DNA of 64,000 bases from Granulicella sp. 5B5 (GCF_014083945.1 NZ_CP046444.1:2604001-2668000), one strand, 5' to 3'; positions 16,588-26,720 are shown, counted from the first letter of the stretch. The notes: a model not told the origin generated them from the sequence alone. Made by a program: numbers and translations.

Positions 16588-16619
16588 GCGAAGCGGAGAA
16601 GCAGATTCCTCCGCTTCGC
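16588..16619. repeat. Covarying hairpin with GAAGCAGATT loop, copy 1
   Basis: Arms GCGAAGCGGAG and CTCCGCTTCGC (11 bp, perfect) flank the loop AAGCAGATTC. Lies between rpsL and rpsG. Related copies at 21198-21218 and 26688-26720 keep the loop but have other stems. Confidence 0.75.
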
Positions 16620-16705
16620 TACGGAATGACAAGGTTTTGTAGTAGTTCAATCAGGCCCAGCTCGTGAGAGGTTGACCGCGCTGGGGGAAGAAGAAAAGAG
16701 AGAGT

Positions 16706-17176
16706 ATGCCGCGTAAAGGTTTTGTAGCAAAGCGTGAGGTTGCAGCCGATCCGATCTACGGTTCGACGCTGGTGACCAAGTTTGTGAACAGCATGATGTG
16801 GGGCGGCAAGAAGTCGACTGCTCAGGGCATCTTCTATGCCGCGATGACCAACCTGGAAGCCAAGGGTGGGGATGAGGCGCTGAAGCTGTTCAAGAAGGCT
16901 GTCGAGAATGTGAAGCCCATGCTGGAAGTGAAGAGCCGCCGCGTCGGTGGTGCGAACTACCAGGTGCCGATCGAGGTGAACCCGGAGCGTCGCACGTCGC
17001 TGGCGATTCGGTGGCTGGTGAGCTATGGCCGCAGCCGTGGCGAGAAGGGCATGGTGGAGAAGTTGACCGCCGAGCTTCTCGACGCTGCCAATGGCCGCGG
17101 CGCCGCGATGAAGAAGAAGGAAGATGTGCATCGCATGGCGGAAGCGAACAAGGCGTTTGCTCACTACCGCTGGTAG
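16706..17176 (+). CDS. rpsG: 30S ribosomal protein S7
   Basis: 156 aa, the usual S7 length. S7 nucleates assembly of the 30S head on the 3' domain of 16S rRNA. Family features: [15 protein letters not shown] at the start, [14 protein letters not shown], and the basic tail with [29 protein letters not shown] precedes the ATG. Followed 5 bases after the stop by a heptad array. Confidence 0.98.
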   Translation: MPRKGFVAKREVAADPIYGSTLVTKFVNSMMWGGKKSTAQGIFYAAMTNLEAKGGDEALKLFKKAVENVKPMLEVKSRRVGGANYQVPIEVNPERRTSLAIRWLVSYGRSRGEKGMVEKLTAELLDAANGRGAAMKKKEDVHRMAEANKAFAHYRW

Positions 17177-17181
17177 TTGAA

Positions 17182-17215
17182 GAGTAGGGAATAGGGAGCA
17201 GGGAATAGGGATTAG
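17182..17215 (+). repeat. G-rich heptad array after rpsG
   Basis: Four GGG runs spaced by four bases, starting 6 bases after the rpsG stop. The segment GAGCAGGGA within it can instead pair with TCCCTGCTC just downstream (about 17219-17227), giving two competing structures. Confidence 0.85.
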
Positions 17216-17281
17216 AAAGCTCCCTGCTCAAGACGAAGTTTGATTTACCGCGGACTTGGTGTCCGCAGAAAAGAAGATACC

Positions 17282-19375
17282 GTGGCACGCACAGTACCTC
17301 TCGCAAAATGCCGGAACATCGGGATTATGGCTCATATCGACGCCGGCAAGACGACGACGACCGAGCGCATCCTCTTCTATACGGGTGTGAACCACCGTAT
17401 CGGTGAGGTGCACGAGGGCACCGCCACCATGGACTGGATGGAGCAGGAGCAGGAGCGTGGCATCACGATCACCTCTGCTGCGACCACCTGCACGTGGAAC
17501 GGCATTCGCATCAACATCATCGACACCCCCGGCCACGTGGACTTCACGGCCGAGGTGGAGCGCTCGCTGCGCGTGCTGGATGGCGCGTGCGCGTGCTTCG
17601 ATTCGGTGCAGGGTGTGCAGCCGCAGAGTGAGACGGTGTGGCGCCAAGCGAACAAGTACAAGGTGCCGCGCATCTGCTTCATCAACAAGATGGACAAGGC
17701 GGGCGCGAACTTTGAGTACGCGACCTCGACCCTTGTTGCGCGTCTCGGCGCGAAGGCGATTCCGATCCAGATTCCGATTGGCGAAGAGGCGAAGTTTGCC
17801 GGCGTCGTGGACCTGGTGGAGATGAAGGCGATCCTCTGGCACGACGAGACCATGGGCGCGAAGTATGACGTCGAAGAGGTCCCGGCGAACCTGAAGGAGA
17901 AGGCCGAGAAAATGCGCACGGAGCTCATCGAGGCCGTTGCCGACTCCGACGAGGACGTGATGCACAAGTACCTCGAAGGCGAGGAGATCACGATCCCCGA
18001 GCTGAAGAAGGCGATCCGCAAGGCGACGATCGCTATGCATGTCTTCCCGGTGCTGTGTGGTTCGAGCTTCAAGAACAAGGGTGTGCAGACGCTTCTGGAT
18101 GCGGTGGTCGAGTACCTGCCGAGCCCGCTGGATGTGCCGCCGATTGAGGGCACGGAGCCGGGCGAGCCGGAGACCAAGCTGCTGCGTCACGCGGACGATA
18201 CCGAGCCGCTGGCTGCGCTGGGCTTCAAGATCATGACCGACCCGTTTGTCGGGCAGCTGATCTTTATCCGGATCTACTCGGGCATTTTGAAGACGGGCGA
18301 TTCGGTTCTGAATCCGCGTACGGGCAAGACGGAGCGCATCGGTCGTCTGCTGAAGATGCATGCGAACAAGCGCGAAGAGATCACGGAGATCATGGCTGGC
18401 GATATCTGCGCGGCTGTGGGCCTGAAGAACCTGAACACGGGCGACACGATCTGCAGCGAGAAGGCGCCGATTCTGCTGGAGTCGATCGACTTCCCCGCGC
18501 CGGTGATCGAAGTGGCCGTGGAGCCGAAGACGAAGGTCGACCAGGAGAAGATGGGCATGGCGCTTGCCAAGCTCGCCCAGGAAGATCCGACGTTCAAGGT
18601 CCGCACCGACATCACCAATGGGCAGACGATCATCGCCGGTATGGGTGAGCTTCACCTGGAGATCATCGTCGACCGCATGATGCGCGAGTACAAGGTCGAG
18701 GCGAACGTCGGTAAGCCGCAGGTGAACTACCGCGAGACGATCCGTTCCAACGGTGAGGCCGAGGGCAAGTACATCCGCCAGACGGGTGGTTCGGGTAACT
18801 ATGGGCATGCGAAGATCCGCATCTCGCCGAACGAGCCGGGCAAGGGCTATGAGTTCTCGAACGACACCAAGGGCGGCACGATTCCCAAGGAGTACATCAA
18901 GCCGATCGATCAAGGCATCCAGGAAGCGATGCTGGGCGGCGTGCTTGCGGGCTACGAGATGGTCGACATCAAGGTGAGCCTGTACGACGGCAGCTACCAC
19001 GATGTCGATTCGAACGAAATGGCATTCAAGATCGCCGGTTCGATGGCGTTCAAGGAAGCCGCTCGCAAGGCCAAGCCGGTGTTGCTGGAGCCGGTGATGG
19101 CGGTTGAAGTGACCGTGCCGGAAGAGTACATGGGCACGATCATCGGCGACCTGAACTCGCGCCGCGGCCGCATTGAAGGTATGGAGATGGTCGGCGGTGT
19201 GCAGGCGATCAAGGCCACTGTGCCGCTGTCGACGATGTTCGGTTATGCGACAGCGATGCGTGGATCGACGCAGGGCCGTGCGAACTTCTCGATGGAGTTC
19301 AAACAGTATGAAGAGGCGCCCCGCTCGGTCTCGGACGAGATCATTGCGAAGGTTGCCGGCGCGAAGGATAAGTAG
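17282..19375 (+). CDS. fusA: Elongation factor G
   Basis: 697 aa translocation GTPase. GTP-binding motifs: [15 protein letters not shown] (G1), [10 protein letters not shown] (G2), DTPGHVDF (G3) and NKMDKAGA (G4), then the EF-G domains II-V ([14 protein letters not shown], and [13 protein letters not shown] near the end). The GTG at 17282 follows AGAAAAGAAG and gives the family N-terminus [15 protein letters not shown]; a start at 17240 is not supported. Third gene of the str operon. Confidence 0.97.
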   Translation: MARTVPLAKCRNIGIMAHIDAGKTTTTERILFYTGVNHRIGEVHEGTATMDWMEQEQERGITITSAATTCTWNGIRINIIDTPGHVDFTAEVERSLRVLDGACACFDSVQGVQPQSETVWRQANKYKVPRICFINKMDKAGANFEYATSTLVARLGAKAIPIQIPIGEEAKFAGVVDLVEMKAILWHDETMGAKYDVEEVPANLKEKAEKMRTELIEAVADSDEDVMHKYLEGEEITIPELKKAIRKATIAMHVFPVLCGSSFKNKGVQTLLDAVVEYLPSPLDVPPIEGTEPGEPETKLLRHADDTEPLAALGFKIMTDPFVGQLIFIRIYSGILKTGDSVLNPRTGKTERIGRLLKMHANKREEITEIMAGDICAAVGLKNLNTGDTICSEKAPILLESIDFPAPVIEVAVEPKTKVDQEKMGMALAKLAQEDPTFKVRTDITNGQTIIAGMGELHLEIIVDRMMREYKVEANVGKPQVNYRETIRSNGEAEGKYIRQTGGSGNYGHAKIRISPNEPGKGYEFSNDTKGGTIPKEYIKPIDQGIQEAMLGGVLAGYEMVDIKVSLYDGSYHDVDSNEMAFKIAGSMAFKEAARKAKPVLLEPVMAVEVTVPEEYMGTIIGDLNSRRGRIEGMEMVGGVQAIKATVPLSTMFGYATAMRGSTQGRANFSMEFKQYEEAPRSVSDEIIAKVAGAKDK

Positions 19376-19488
19376 CTTCGCGAAGGGTTTTGTAAGTGGT
19401 ACGTAAGCCGCGTGCTGGAGCCGGTTGAATGCAACCGGCGCGCGCAGAACAAAGGTTATGCAGTACACCAACGACGGAGATATGAGTC

Positions 19489-20676
19489 ATGGCGAAGGAA
19501 AAGTTTGATCGCAGCAAGCCGCATGTGAACGTGGGAACGATTGGTCATATTGACCATGGGAAGACGACGTTGACGGCGGCGATCACGAAGGTGCTGTCCA
19601 AGCACAACCCGAAGAACAGCTTCCGTTCGTTCGATACGATCGACAACGCTCCTGAGGAGCGCGAGCGCGGTATCACGATCTCGACCTCGCACGTGGAGTA
19701 TGAGACGGCGAACCGTCACTATGCGCACGTCGATTGCCCGGGCCACGCGGATTACATCAAGAACATGATCACAGGTGCGGCCCAGATGGACGGGGCGATT
19801 CTCGTCGTCGCGGCCACGGACGGCCCGATGCCGCAGACCAAGGAGCATGTGCTTCTGGCCCGCCAGGTTGGCGTGCCGTACATCGTGGTGTTCCTGAACA
19901 AGTGCGATGCGGTGGAAGATACCGAGCTGATCGACCTGGTCGAGATGGAAGTGCGCGAGCTGCTGTCGAAGTACGACTTCCCGGGCGATGACGTTCCGGT
20001 GATCCGTGGTTCGGCGCTGGGTGCACTGAACGGCGAAGCGCAGTGGGAAGAGAAGATCGACGAGCTGATGGAGGCGGTGGACAAGAACGTGCCGCAGCCG
20101 GACCGTCTTGTGGACCTGCCGTTCCTGATGCCGATCGAAGACATCTTCTCGATCTCGGGCCGCGGCACCGTGGTGACGGGCCGTATCGAGCGCGGCAAGA
20201 TCAAGGTCGGCGAGGATGCCGAGATCGTCGGCTTCCGCGACACGCAGAAGACGGTTGTGACGGGCGTGGAGATGTTCAAGAAGCAGCTGGACGAAGGTCT
20301 GGCGGGCGACAACGCTGGTCTGTTGCTGCGCGGTATCGCGAAGGAAGATGTGGAGCGCGGCATGGTGCTGGCGAAGCCGGGATCGATCAAGCCGCACACG
20401 CAGTTCAAGGGCGAGATCTATGTGCTGTCGAAGGAGGAGGGCGGCCGTCATACACCGTTCTTCAACGGCTATCGCCCGCAGTTCTACTTCCGTACGACGG
20501 ACGTGACCGGGTCGGCGAAGCTGCCGGAAGGTACGGAGATGGTGATGCCGGGCGACAACATCGCTCTGGAGATCACGCTGCATACCCCGGTCGCTATGGA
20601 GAAGGGTCTGCGGTTCGCTATCCGTGAGGGTGGTCGCACTGTCGGCGCTGGGACTATTACCGAGATCATCAAGTAA
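19489..20676 (+). CDS. tuf: Elongation factor Tu
   Basis: 395 aa, delivering aminoacyl-tRNA to the ribosome. Motifs: [15 protein letters not shown] (G1), [14 protein letters not shown] (G2), [12 protein letters not shown] (G3), NKCDAVED (G4) and SALGAL (G5). Domains II and III are complete, ending [14 protein letters not shown]. Spacing to fusA is 113 bases. The only tuf copy in the window. Confidence 0.98.
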   Translation: MAKEKFDRSKPHVNVGTIGHIDHGKTTLTAAITKVLSKHNPKNSFRSFDTIDNAPEERERGITISTSHVEYETANRHYAHVDCPGHADYIKNMITGAAQMDGAILVVAATDGPMPQTKEHVLLARQVGVPYIVVFLNKCDAVEDTELIDLVEMEVRELLSKYDFPGDDVPVIRGSALGALNGEAQWEEKIDELMEAVDKNVPQPDRLVDLPFLMPIEDIFSISGRGTVVTGRIERGKIKVGEDAEIVGFRDTQKTVVTGVEMFKKQLDEGLAGDNAGLLLRGIAKEDVERGMVLAKPGSIKPHTQFKGEIYVLSKEEGGRHTPFFNGYRPQFYFRTTDVTGSAKLPEGTEMVMPGDNIALEITLHTPVAMEKGLRFAIREGGRTVGAGTITEIIK

Positions 20677-20753
20677 CCACTGCGTGGTGGCGGGAGACGC
20701 GCTTCGCGCGTCAATGCCAAAACGCAAGTTTGATGGTTCGACAATCTAACGAG

Positions 20754-20790
20754 GGCTGCCGGTTGGTGCAGATGTTCATCACCGGCAGCC
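20754..20790 (+). promoter_or_regulatory. Hairpin in the tuf-rpsJ gap
   Basis: Arms GGCTGCCGGT (20754-20763) and ACCGGCAGCC (20781-20790) pair perfectly around a 17-base loop. No T-run follows, so it is not a typical terminator; it may be a leader element of the S10 group (in E. coli the S10 leader is the L4 target, but no sequence similarity is claimed). Confidence 0.5.
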
Positions 20791-20863
20791 ACTCTCAACC
20801 GATCTTTGATCAAAGCGTTCCTCTGGCTCACGCAAGCAAACGAACGCAGGAAAGAGTTTTGAA

Positions 20864-21181
20864 ATGGCACAGCAGCGCATTCGTATCCGCCTGAAGGCGT
20901 ATGACTATCGCGTCCTCGATACCTCCACCGGTGAGATCGTAGAGACCGCCAAGCGCACGGGCGCACAGGTTGCGGGACCGATTCCCCTGCCGACGATCAA
21001 GAACAAGTATTGCGTTCTGCGCTCGCCCCACGTCGACAAGAAGTCGCGCGAGGCTTTTGAGATCCGCACGCACAAGCGTCTGATCGACATCCTGGAGCCG
21101 ACGCAGCAGACTGTCGACGCGCTGATGAAGCTCGACCTGCCCGCGGGCGTGGACGTCGAGATCAAGACGGTGACGAAGTAA
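20864..21181 (+). CDS. rpsJ: 30S ribosomal protein S10 (NusE)
   Basis: 105 aa. It starts [19 protein letters not shown] and holds [20 protein letters not shown] and [12 protein letters not shown], all typical S10. S10 also partners NusB in antitermination, and nusB lies in this window. AGGAAAG precedes the ATG. First gene of the S10 set, directly continuing the str genes as in many non-enteric bacteria. Confidence 0.98.
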   Translation: MAQQRIRIRLKAYDYRVLDTSTGEIVETAKRTGAQVAGPIPLPTIKNKYCVLRSPHVDKKSREAFEIRTHKRLIDILEPTQQTVDALMKLDLPAGVDVEIKTVTK

Positions 21182-21197
21182 AAGTTTAGTGGCGCAT

Positions 21198-21218
21198 CTG
21201 GTGAAGCAGATTCCCCAG
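21198..21218. repeat. Hairpin with GAAGCAGATT loop, copy 2
   Basis: CTGG and CCAG flank TGAAGCAGATTCC, and GGGAATGAGA follows. Shorter stem than the copies at 16588 and 26688, but the same loop. Between rpsJ and rplC. Confidence 0.6.
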
Positions 21219-21305
21219 TGGGAATGAGAAACCAGAAGAGCAAAAGCAAGACAAAGCAGTACCTACAGTGACGCGATCAACGCGCCATGATGAGGAAAGG
21301 GAAGC

Positions 21306-22040
21306 ATGAGCGTTACAGGGATTCTCGGTAAGAAGATTGGCATGACGCAGGTATTCGATGACGCGGGTGCGGTGCATCCGGTCACGGTGCTGAAGGTCGG
21401 CCCGTGTGTGATCACGCAGCTGAAGACCGCTGCGAAGGACGGCTACGATGCCGCCCAGATCGGCCTGGTTGAGTTTGTGAAGGCGAGCAAGGTGAACAAG
21501 GCGATGACCGGTCACTTTGCGAAGTCCGACGCGCCGCCGGTCAAGATGATCAAGGAAGTGGAGCTCGAGTCGGTCTCCGGCGAAGATGGCGACCAGTCGG
21601 CGAAGGCCGGCGACCGCATCACGGTCGAGATCTTCAGTGAGACGAAGTTTGTTGACGTCATCGGCACCTCGAAGGGCCGCGGCTTTTCGGGTGTTGTACG
21701 TCGGCATGGTTTTGGCGGCGGCCCCAAGGCCCACGGCCATATGTTCCAGGTCCAGGGTTCGATCGGCGCTTCGTCGTTTCCGTCGCGCGTGTTCCCTGGG
21801 CAGCGCATGCCCGGCCACTTTGGTACGGACCAGGTGACGGTGCGCAACCTCCGCATTCGCGGCATCGACCTGGAGGACAACCTCCTGCTCGTTGAGGGCG
21901 CGGTCCCCGGAGCTCGTGAAGGTTATGTGCTTGTGTCGAAGGCCAAGACTCCGCCGCGCGAGCGTCGTGGGTTTGCCGGTGCGGAGACCAAGGACGCGCT
22001 GAAGGCCAGCAAGAAGGCCGCAGCTAGCAAGAAGAAGTAG
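21306..22040 (+). CDS. rplC: 50S ribosomal protein L3
   Basis: 244 aa; L3 is an early assembly protein near the peptidyl transferase centre. It begins SVTGILGKKIGMTQVFDDAG and has the central loop FGGGPKAHGHMFQ and FPGQRMPGHFGTDQVTVRNL. It is longer than the roughly 210 aa norm because of an Ala/Lys-rich C-terminal tail (DALKASKKAAASKKK). GAGGAAAGGG precedes the ATG. Confidence 0.97.
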   Translation: MSVTGILGKKIGMTQVFDDAGAVHPVTVLKVGPCVITQLKTAAKDGYDAAQIGLVEFVKASKVNKAMTGHFAKSDAPPVKMIKEVELESVSGEDGDQSAKAGDRITVEIFSETKFVDVIGTSKGRGFSGVVRRHGFGGGPKAHGHMFQVQGSIGASSFPSRVFPGQRMPGHFGTDQVTVRNLRIRGIDLEDNLLLVEGAVPGAREGYVLVSKAKTPPRERRGFAGAETKDALKASKKAAASKKK

Positions 22041-22090
22041 TCCTGCGCGGACGGCGAGTAACGCCTTCGGCGTGAAAGCCTCCGCAGGAT
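22041..22090 (+). repeat. Compound hairpin in the rplC-rplD gap
   Basis: Outer arms TCCTGCG(C)GGA and TCCGCAGGA enclose an inner ACGCC-TTC-GGCGT hairpin, directly at the rplC stop. The rest of the 149-base gap shows nothing. Confidence 0.5.
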
Positions 22091-22189
22091 TGAGTCAGTA
22101 GCAACCTCTGCCCGGGGAACAGACCGATTAGTGCAGACGAACAAAGTTACGGCGCGCCGCATCGATGGTGCGCGAGAAGAGAGAAGACG

Positions 22190-22858
22190 ATGGCAGACAT
22201 CAATGTAGTCAGTCTCGCAGGCAAGAAGGTCGGCTCGTTCGAACTCGACGAGATCTTTGCCGGCGAGGTCAATGAGGCCCTTCTGTGGGAGGCGGTGAAG
22301 CACTACCGCGCGAGCCTGCGTCAGGGTACGCACGCTACCAAGAACCGCAAGCTCGTTTCGGGCGCGGGTAAGAAGTTGTGGAAGCAGAAGGGCACGGGCC
22401 GCGCCCGCGTCGGTTCGATCCGCACACCGCTCTGGCGTGGCGGCGGTACGGTCCACGGACCCCAGCCGCGCAGCTATGAGTACCAGTTCCCGAAGAAGAA
22501 GCTGCTGGGCGCGCTGCGTTCGGCAATCGCTTCGAAGATCAATGACGGCAAGCTCGTCATCGTCGAAAACTTCGAGCTGTCCGAGGCCAAGACCAAGGCG
22601 TTCCGTTCGGCGCTGAACACGCTGGAAGCGAAGAAGACCGCGCTCGTGGTGGAGTCTTCGCAGCAGCTGAGCGAGAAGCTGTACCTGAGCTCGCGCAATC
22701 TGGACGGCGTGGAGCTTGTGCTCTCGTCGGAGGTCCACCCGTACGACCTGCTGCGCTATGAGCATGCGATCTTCTCCAAGGCCGCGTTCGAGACGCTGCA
22801 GGAGACGCTGAAGAAGAACACCTCGAAGCACAAGCACAACGAGAAGGAGGCTGCATAA
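22190..22858 (+). CDS. rplD: 50S ribosomal protein L4
   Basis: 222 aa. The L4 exit-tunnel loop is present (KLVSGAGKKLWKQKGTGRAR, then GSIRTPLWRGGGTVHGP), with the globular domain continuing to LLRYEHAIFSKAAFETLQE. A Lys-rich tail ends the protein. It is followed by rplW after one base, the tightest junction in this otherwise loose block. Confidence 0.97.
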   Translation: MADINVVSLAGKKVGSFELDEIFAGEVNEALLWEAVKHYRASLRQGTHATKNRKLVSGAGKKLWKQKGTGRARVGSIRTPLWRGGGTVHGPQPRSYEYQFPKKKLLGALRSAIASKINDGKLVIVENFELSEAKTKAFRSALNTLEAKKTALVVESSQQLSEKLYLSSRNLDGVELVLSSEVHPYDLLRYEHAIFSKAAFETLQETLKKNTSKHKHNEKEAA

Positions 22859-22859
22859 C

Positions 22860-23153
22860 ATGCCTACCGTATATAACGTCATCCGCCGCCCGCTGATCAC
22901 CGAAAAGGCGCTCACCTCGCGCGAGACCGAAGGTTCGCTGGTGTTTGAAGTGGCCGCCAACGCCACCAAGACCGAAGTGAAGCAGGCCGTCGAGCAGCTC
23001 TTCAACGTGAAGGTTGCCAGCATCCGTACTGCCAGCGTTCTGGGCAAGGAGCGCCGCCGCGGCAAGTTCGCAGGCTTCCTCCCTGACTGGAAGAAGGCGT
23101 ATGTGCGCCTGAAGGCCGGCGAGAAGGTTCCTGACTTCGCAGCTGAAGTCTAA
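22860..23153 (+). CDS. rplW: 50S ribosomal protein L23
   Basis: 97 aa. L23 lies at the tunnel exit and docks trigger factor and SRP. Features: VIRRPLITEKALTSRE at the start, VKQAVEQLFNVKVASIRT, and the basic loop KERRRGKFAG. GAGAAGGAGGC at the end of rplD is its ribosome-binding site. A heptad array begins 4 bases after its stop. Confidence 0.97.
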   Translation: MPTVYNVIRRPLITEKALTSRETEGSLVFEVAANATKTEVKQAVEQLFNVKVASIRTASVLGKERRRGKFAGFLPDWKKAYVRLKAGEKVPDFAAEV

Positions 23154-23156
23154 GAG

Positions 23157-23187
23157 CAGGGATTAGGGAGCAGGGAGTAGGGAATAG
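23157..23187 (+). repeat. G-rich heptad array after rplW
   Basis: Four heptads (GGGATTA, GGGAGCA, GGGAGTA, GGGAATA) starting 4 bases past the rplW stop. Confidence 0.85.
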
Positions 23188-23268
23188 CCTGCTTCTGCTG
23201 AAAGATTTAGCACCATGTATCGCGCTGAACGATGAAGCAATAGATAAGCGCGGCAAAGGATTAGCACC

Positions 23269-24099
23269 ATGCCGATTAAGAGTTTTCGACCGATTACACC
23301 GACGCTTCGCTTTCAGACGAAGCTCGTCAATGACGACATCACGACCGACAAGCCGCACAAGCCGCTGCTTGCGGTGAAGCCCCGCACGGGCGGGCGCAAC
23401 AACATGGGCAAGCTAGTCATCCGCCACCAGGGCGGCGGGCACAAGCAGAAGCTGCGCATCATCGACTTCAAGCGCGAGAAGTACGGCATCCCCGCCACTG
23501 TTGCGACGATCGAGTATGACCCGAACCGCAGCTCGCGCATTGCGCTGGTGCACTACGCGGACGGCGAGAAGCGCTACATCATTCAGCCGATCGGGCTGAA
23601 GGTGGGCCAGAAGATCATGAGCGGCCCCGAGGCCGATATCCTTGTGGGCAACGCGCTGCCGCTGAAGAACATCCCGACCGGTACGATCGTGCACAACATC
23701 GAGCTGCGTCCCGGCAAGGGCGCGCAGATGGCCCGCTCGGCCGGCGCGCAGGTAAACCTGATCGCGAAGGAAGGCGACTACGCACTGCTGAAGCTACCCT
23801 CCGGCGAGACCCGCAAGGTGCTCGTGGAGTGCATGGCGACCATCGGCCAGGTTGGCAACACCGATCACGAGAACGTGACGATCGGCAAGGCCGGCCGCAA
23901 CCGCTGGAAGGGCATCCGCCCGGCCAACCGTGGTGTGTCGATGAACCCGGTCGATCACCCGCACGGTGGTGGTGAAGGCAAGACCTCTGGCGGACGTCAT
24001 CCGGTGACGCCGTGGGGCCAGCCGACACGCGGCTACAAGACGCGCAACAACAAGCGCACGGATGTGTTTATCGTGCAGCGCCGCAACAAGGGTAAGTAA
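23269..24099 (+). CDS. rplB: 50S ribosomal protein L2
   Basis: 276 aa. L2 is needed for peptidyl transferase function. It starts [14 protein letters not shown] and has [19 protein letters not shown] and the conserved [20 protein letters not shown] with the functionally important histidine. AAAGGATTAGCACC precedes the ATG. Followed by the longest uniform heptad array in the window. Confidence 0.98.
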   Translation: MPIKSFRPITPTLRFQTKLVNDDITTDKPHKPLLAVKPRTGGRNNMGKLVIRHQGGGHKQKLRIIDFKREKYGIPATVATIEYDPNRSSRIALVHYADGEKRYIIQPIGLKVGQKIMSGPEADILVGNALPLKNIPTGTIVHNIELRPGKGAQMARSAGAQVNLIAKEGDYALLKLPSGETRKVLVECMATIGQVGNTDHENVTIGKAGRNRWKGIRPANRGVSMNPVDHPHGGGEGKTSGGRHPVTPWGQPTRGYKTRNNKRTDVFIVQRRNKGK

Positions 24100-24105
24100 G
24101 TAAGA

Positions 24106-24143
24106 CAGGGAGTAGGGAGTAGGGAGTAGGGAGTAGGGAGTAG
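24106..24143 (+). repeat. G-rich heptad array after rplB (five units)
   Basis: Five identical GGGAGTA heptads in tandem, beginning 7 bases after the stop. TAG recurs every 7 bases, so it falls in all three reading frames. The 179-base gap to rpsS holds nothing else clear. Confidence 0.88.
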
Positions 24144-24278
24144 AAAGCCCTGAGCCTGCTGCCGATTCAAGCATTGAGCGCCCGGAGGAGCATCGAGATT
24201 GTCGATGCAGAAGGGCAACACCAAGTCGCAGCACTCCTCCTGCGATTCGTAGTATCGAGTACCTCACGGAGTTAGAAG

Positions 24279-24563
24279 ATGTCACGCTCAACGAAGAAGG
24301 GCCCGTTTATCGACGCCCACCTGATGATCAAGATCGAAGCGATGAATGCGGCCAACGACAAGAAGGTCATCCGCACCTGGTCGCGCCGCTCGACGATCCA
24401 TCCCGACATGGTCGGCCACACGATCGCCGTGCACAACGGCCGCAAGTTCATCCCGGTGTACTGCACGGAGAACATGGTCGGCCACAAGCTGGGCGAGTTC
24501 TCGGCGACACGCACGTTCAAGGGTCACTCCGCCAAGGCGTCAGATACGGCGAAGGCGAAGTAA
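24279..24563 (+). CDS. rpsS: 30S ribosomal protein S19
   Basis: 94 aa, a 30S head protein next to S13. It begins [15 protein letters not shown] and contains [18 protein letters not shown] and the ending [29 protein letters not shown] precedes the ATG. Usual position between L2 and L22. Confidence 0.98.
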   Translation: MSRSTKKGPFIDAHLMIKIEAMNAANDKKVIRTWSRRSTIHPDMVGHTIAVHNGRKFIPVYCTENMVGHKLGEFSATRTFKGHSAKASDTAKAK

Positions 24564-24619
24564 GGAAATTTAGACAAGAAGCCTTTCGTTATTGGCTTTG
24601 AGTGTTCAAGGACATTGCA

Positions 24620-25135
24620 ATGCAAAAGAAGATTGAACCGAAGAATCCCGAGTTCCGCGCTGAGGCCCGCTTCCAGCGGACCAGCCCGCAGAAGGCCAAG
24701 CTGGTGCTCGACCTGATCAAGGGCCTGCCTGTTGAGGCGGCTATCCATACCGTCGCGTTCACGAACAAGCGCATCGCGCCGGTGGTGGAGAAGGTGCTGC
24801 GTTCGGCTGTGGCCAACGCGGTCAACCTCTCCGACGAGCGCGGGCTCGACATCGACGTGGACAAGCTCTACGTGAAGACCGCGGTCGCCAACGAAGGCCC
24901 GCGCATGAAGCGCATCCGCCCTGCTCCGATGGGCCGTGCGTTCCGCTACCAGCGCCGTATCGCGCACATCATCATCACAGTGGCCGAGAAGAAGGCTGCC
25001 GTGGTTGAGGCTGAGGTGAGCACGCCGGCAGTAGAAGCGGCGACCAAGCCGGCCAAGAAGACGGCTGCCAAGAAGGCCCCGGCGAAGAAGGCCGCGGCCA
25101 AGAAGGCTCCCGCGAAGAAGGCGGCTGCGAAGTAA
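24620..25135 (+). CDS. rplV: 50S ribosomal protein L22 with Ala/Lys-rich tail
   Basis: 171 aa. Residues about 10-120 are a normal L22 (RTSPQKAKLVLDLIKGLPV, and the tunnel hairpin ending RIRPAPMGRAFRYQRR). Typical L22 is about 110 aa; the rest here is a low-complexity tail of AAKKAP/AKKAA repeats like the C-terminus of histone H1. The ATG at 24620 follows AAGGA at 24606-24610; an upstream GTG at 24602 is less likely. The tail would be flexible and bind rRNA or DNA non-specifically. Confidence 0.95.
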   Translation: MQKKIEPKNPEFRAEARFQRTSPQKAKLVLDLIKGLPVEAAIHTVAFTNKRIAPVVEKVLRSAVANAVNLSDERGLDIDVDKLYVKTAVANEGPRMKRIRPAPMGRAFRYQRRIAHIIITVAEKKAAVVEAEVSTPAVEAATKPAKKTAAKKAPAKKAAAKKAPAKKAAAK

Positions 25136-25307
25136 GTGTTCAGTGGGCAGTGAAGAGTGGTAAGACGCTCGGATCTCGCCCGTGCAGTAACGAGAAGTAT
25201 TGGTGAGTGAGCCGGTCGAGTTTGACTTGATCTGATGAGGCCGGCCACAAAATCCGTGTAGTCCGCCGAATCGGCTCAACCGGTGATGGCGAGAAAAGAA
25301 GGAAGTT

Positions 25308-25979
25308 ATGGGACAGAAAGTCCATCCGTATGGATTCCGCCTCGGGGTGAACAAGCCCTGGAAGTCGCGCTGGTTCGTCGAGCGCGGCTACGACAAGCTG
25401 CTGGTCGAGGACGTGAAGCTCAAGGCTGAGCTCCGCGAGAAGCTCAAGGCCGCCGGCGTCTCCTCCGTTGAGGTTGAGCGTCCGGGCAACAAGCTGCGTT
25501 TGATCATCCGCACTGCACGTCCGGGCATCATCATCGGCCGCAAGGGTGCTGAGATCGACAAGCTGAAGGCCGACATCCAGAAGCGCACCAACCGCGAGGT
25601 GTTCATCGACATCCTCGAGGTGAACAAGCCTGAGCTCGACGCTCAGCTGGTGAGCGAGAACATCGCTCTGCAGCTGGAGAAGCGCGTCAGCTTCCGCCGC
25701 GCGATGCGCAAGTCGGTTGATTCGGCGCTGCGCTTCGGTTGCAAGGGCATCAAGGTGCGCGTCTCGGGCCGCTTGAACGGCAACGAGATCGCCCGCTCGG
25801 AGTGGTATCTGCAGGGCCGTCTGCCGCTGCACACGCTGCGCGCGGACATCGACTACGGCTTCTCCGAGGCCCACACGACGTACGGCATTATCGGCGTCAA
25901 GACGTGGGTCTATCGTGGTGACATCTACGAGCAGAAGAAGCGTCGCGAGCCCGCTGCCATCACGACCGGCGCGTTCTAA
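25308..25979 (+). CDS. rpsC: 30S ribosomal protein S3
   Basis: 223 aa, at the mRNA entry site. It begins [19 protein letters not shown], has the KH motif [17 protein letters not shown] and the C-terminal [18 protein letters not shown] with [21 protein letters not shown] precedes the ATG. The 263-base gap downstream is the widest inside the S10/spc block. Confidence 0.98.
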   Translation: MGQKVHPYGFRLGVNKPWKSRWFVERGYDKLLVEDVKLKAELREKLKAAGVSSVEVERPGNKLRLIIRTARPGIIIGRKGAEIDKLKADIQKRTNREVFIDILEVNKPELDAQLVSENIALQLEKRVSFRRAMRKSVDSALRFGCKGIKVRVSGRLNGNEIARSEWYLQGRLPLHTLRADIDYGFSEAHTTYGIIGVKTWVYRGDIYEQKKRREPAAITTGAF

Positions 25980-25985
25980 GAGAAA

Positions 25986-26016
25986 CAGGGAATGGGGAGT
26001 AGGGAATAGGGAGTAG
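25986..26016 (+). repeat. G-rich heptad array after rpsC
   Basis: Four GGG runs with three successive TAGs seven bases apart, 7 bases after the rpsC stop. CCCACTCCCTG about 30 bases downstream (near 26030) could pair with the array. The rest of the 263-base gap has no clear feature. Confidence 0.85.
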
Positions 26017-26242
26017 AAACTCCTGATTTCCCACTCCCTGAGCCTGAAAACTGGCGATTTCATTGGCGTGCCAGTGAAATCTTTGCTAAACTTATTGAGT
26101 TTGGCCCTGAGTCTGCGCCCTGCCTCTTTGAGGCTCGCGTGCAGAGACCCTGGTCAGCGACCTTCTCGCTTGATTTGTTCCGTATGAAGACGGCGAGGTC
26201 TTCGCTTCAGTTCGCCTCCATTGGCTTTACAAAGGACTTACT

Positions 26243-26677
26243 ATGCTTTTGCCCAAGAAAGTTAAGTATCGCAAGCAGCAGCGCGGCCGTATGTGCGGCA
26301 AGGCGTGGCGCGGCTCCGATATCTCCTTCGGTGACTACGGCCTCAAGGTCATGGAGTGCGGTTACATTACCGACCGCCAGATCGAGGCGTCGCGTATCGC
26401 GATGACCCGCTTCATTAAGCGCGGCGGCAAGGTCTGGCTGCGCCTGTTCCCGGACAAGCCGATCACCAAGAAGCCCGCCGAAACCCGTATGGGTAAGGGC
26501 AAGGGTGCGCCGGACCACTGGGTTGCCGTTGTGCGCCCCGGCAAGGTGCTGTTCGAGATGGAAGGCGTGCCAGTCGAGATCGCGAAGGAAGCGATGCGCC
26601 TGGCGGCCCACAAGCTGCCGCTCAAGACGACGTTTGTTGTGCGCCCTGGCTTTGTAGCACCGGTGGCTGCCAAGTAA
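26243..26677 (+). CDS. rplP: 50S ribosomal protein L16
   Basis: 144 aa. L16 helps place aminoacyl-tRNA in the A site. Features: [66 protein letters not shown] precedes the ATG. Usual place between S3 and L29. Confidence 0.98.
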   Translation: MLLPKKVKYRKQQRGRMCGKAWRGSDISFGDYGLKVMECGYITDRQIEASRIAMTRFIKRGGKVWLRLFPDKPITKKPAETRMGKGKGAPDHWVAVVRPGKVLFEMEGVPVEIAKEAMRLAAHKLPLKTTFVVRPGFVAPVAAK

Positions 26678-26687
26678 AGATTTTCGT

Positions 26688-26720
26688 CATTCCCGGAGAA
26701 GCAGATTTCCTCCGGGAATG
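26688..26720. repeat. Covarying hairpin with GAAGCAGATT loop, copy 3
   Basis: Arms CATTCCCGGAG and CTCCGGGAATG (11 bp, perfect) around AAGCAGATTTC. The stem differs from copy 1 while the loop is kept. The last ATG of the stem opens an apparent upstream start for L29 that is probably not used. Confidence 0.75.

Noticed and set aside
17228-19471. A 747-codon minus-strand frame opposite fusA
   Set aside because: Shadow of the biased codon use of EF-G; no family similarity.
24106-24143. CRISPR-like array
   Set aside because: Units are 7 bases without spacers; it is a simple tandem repeat.
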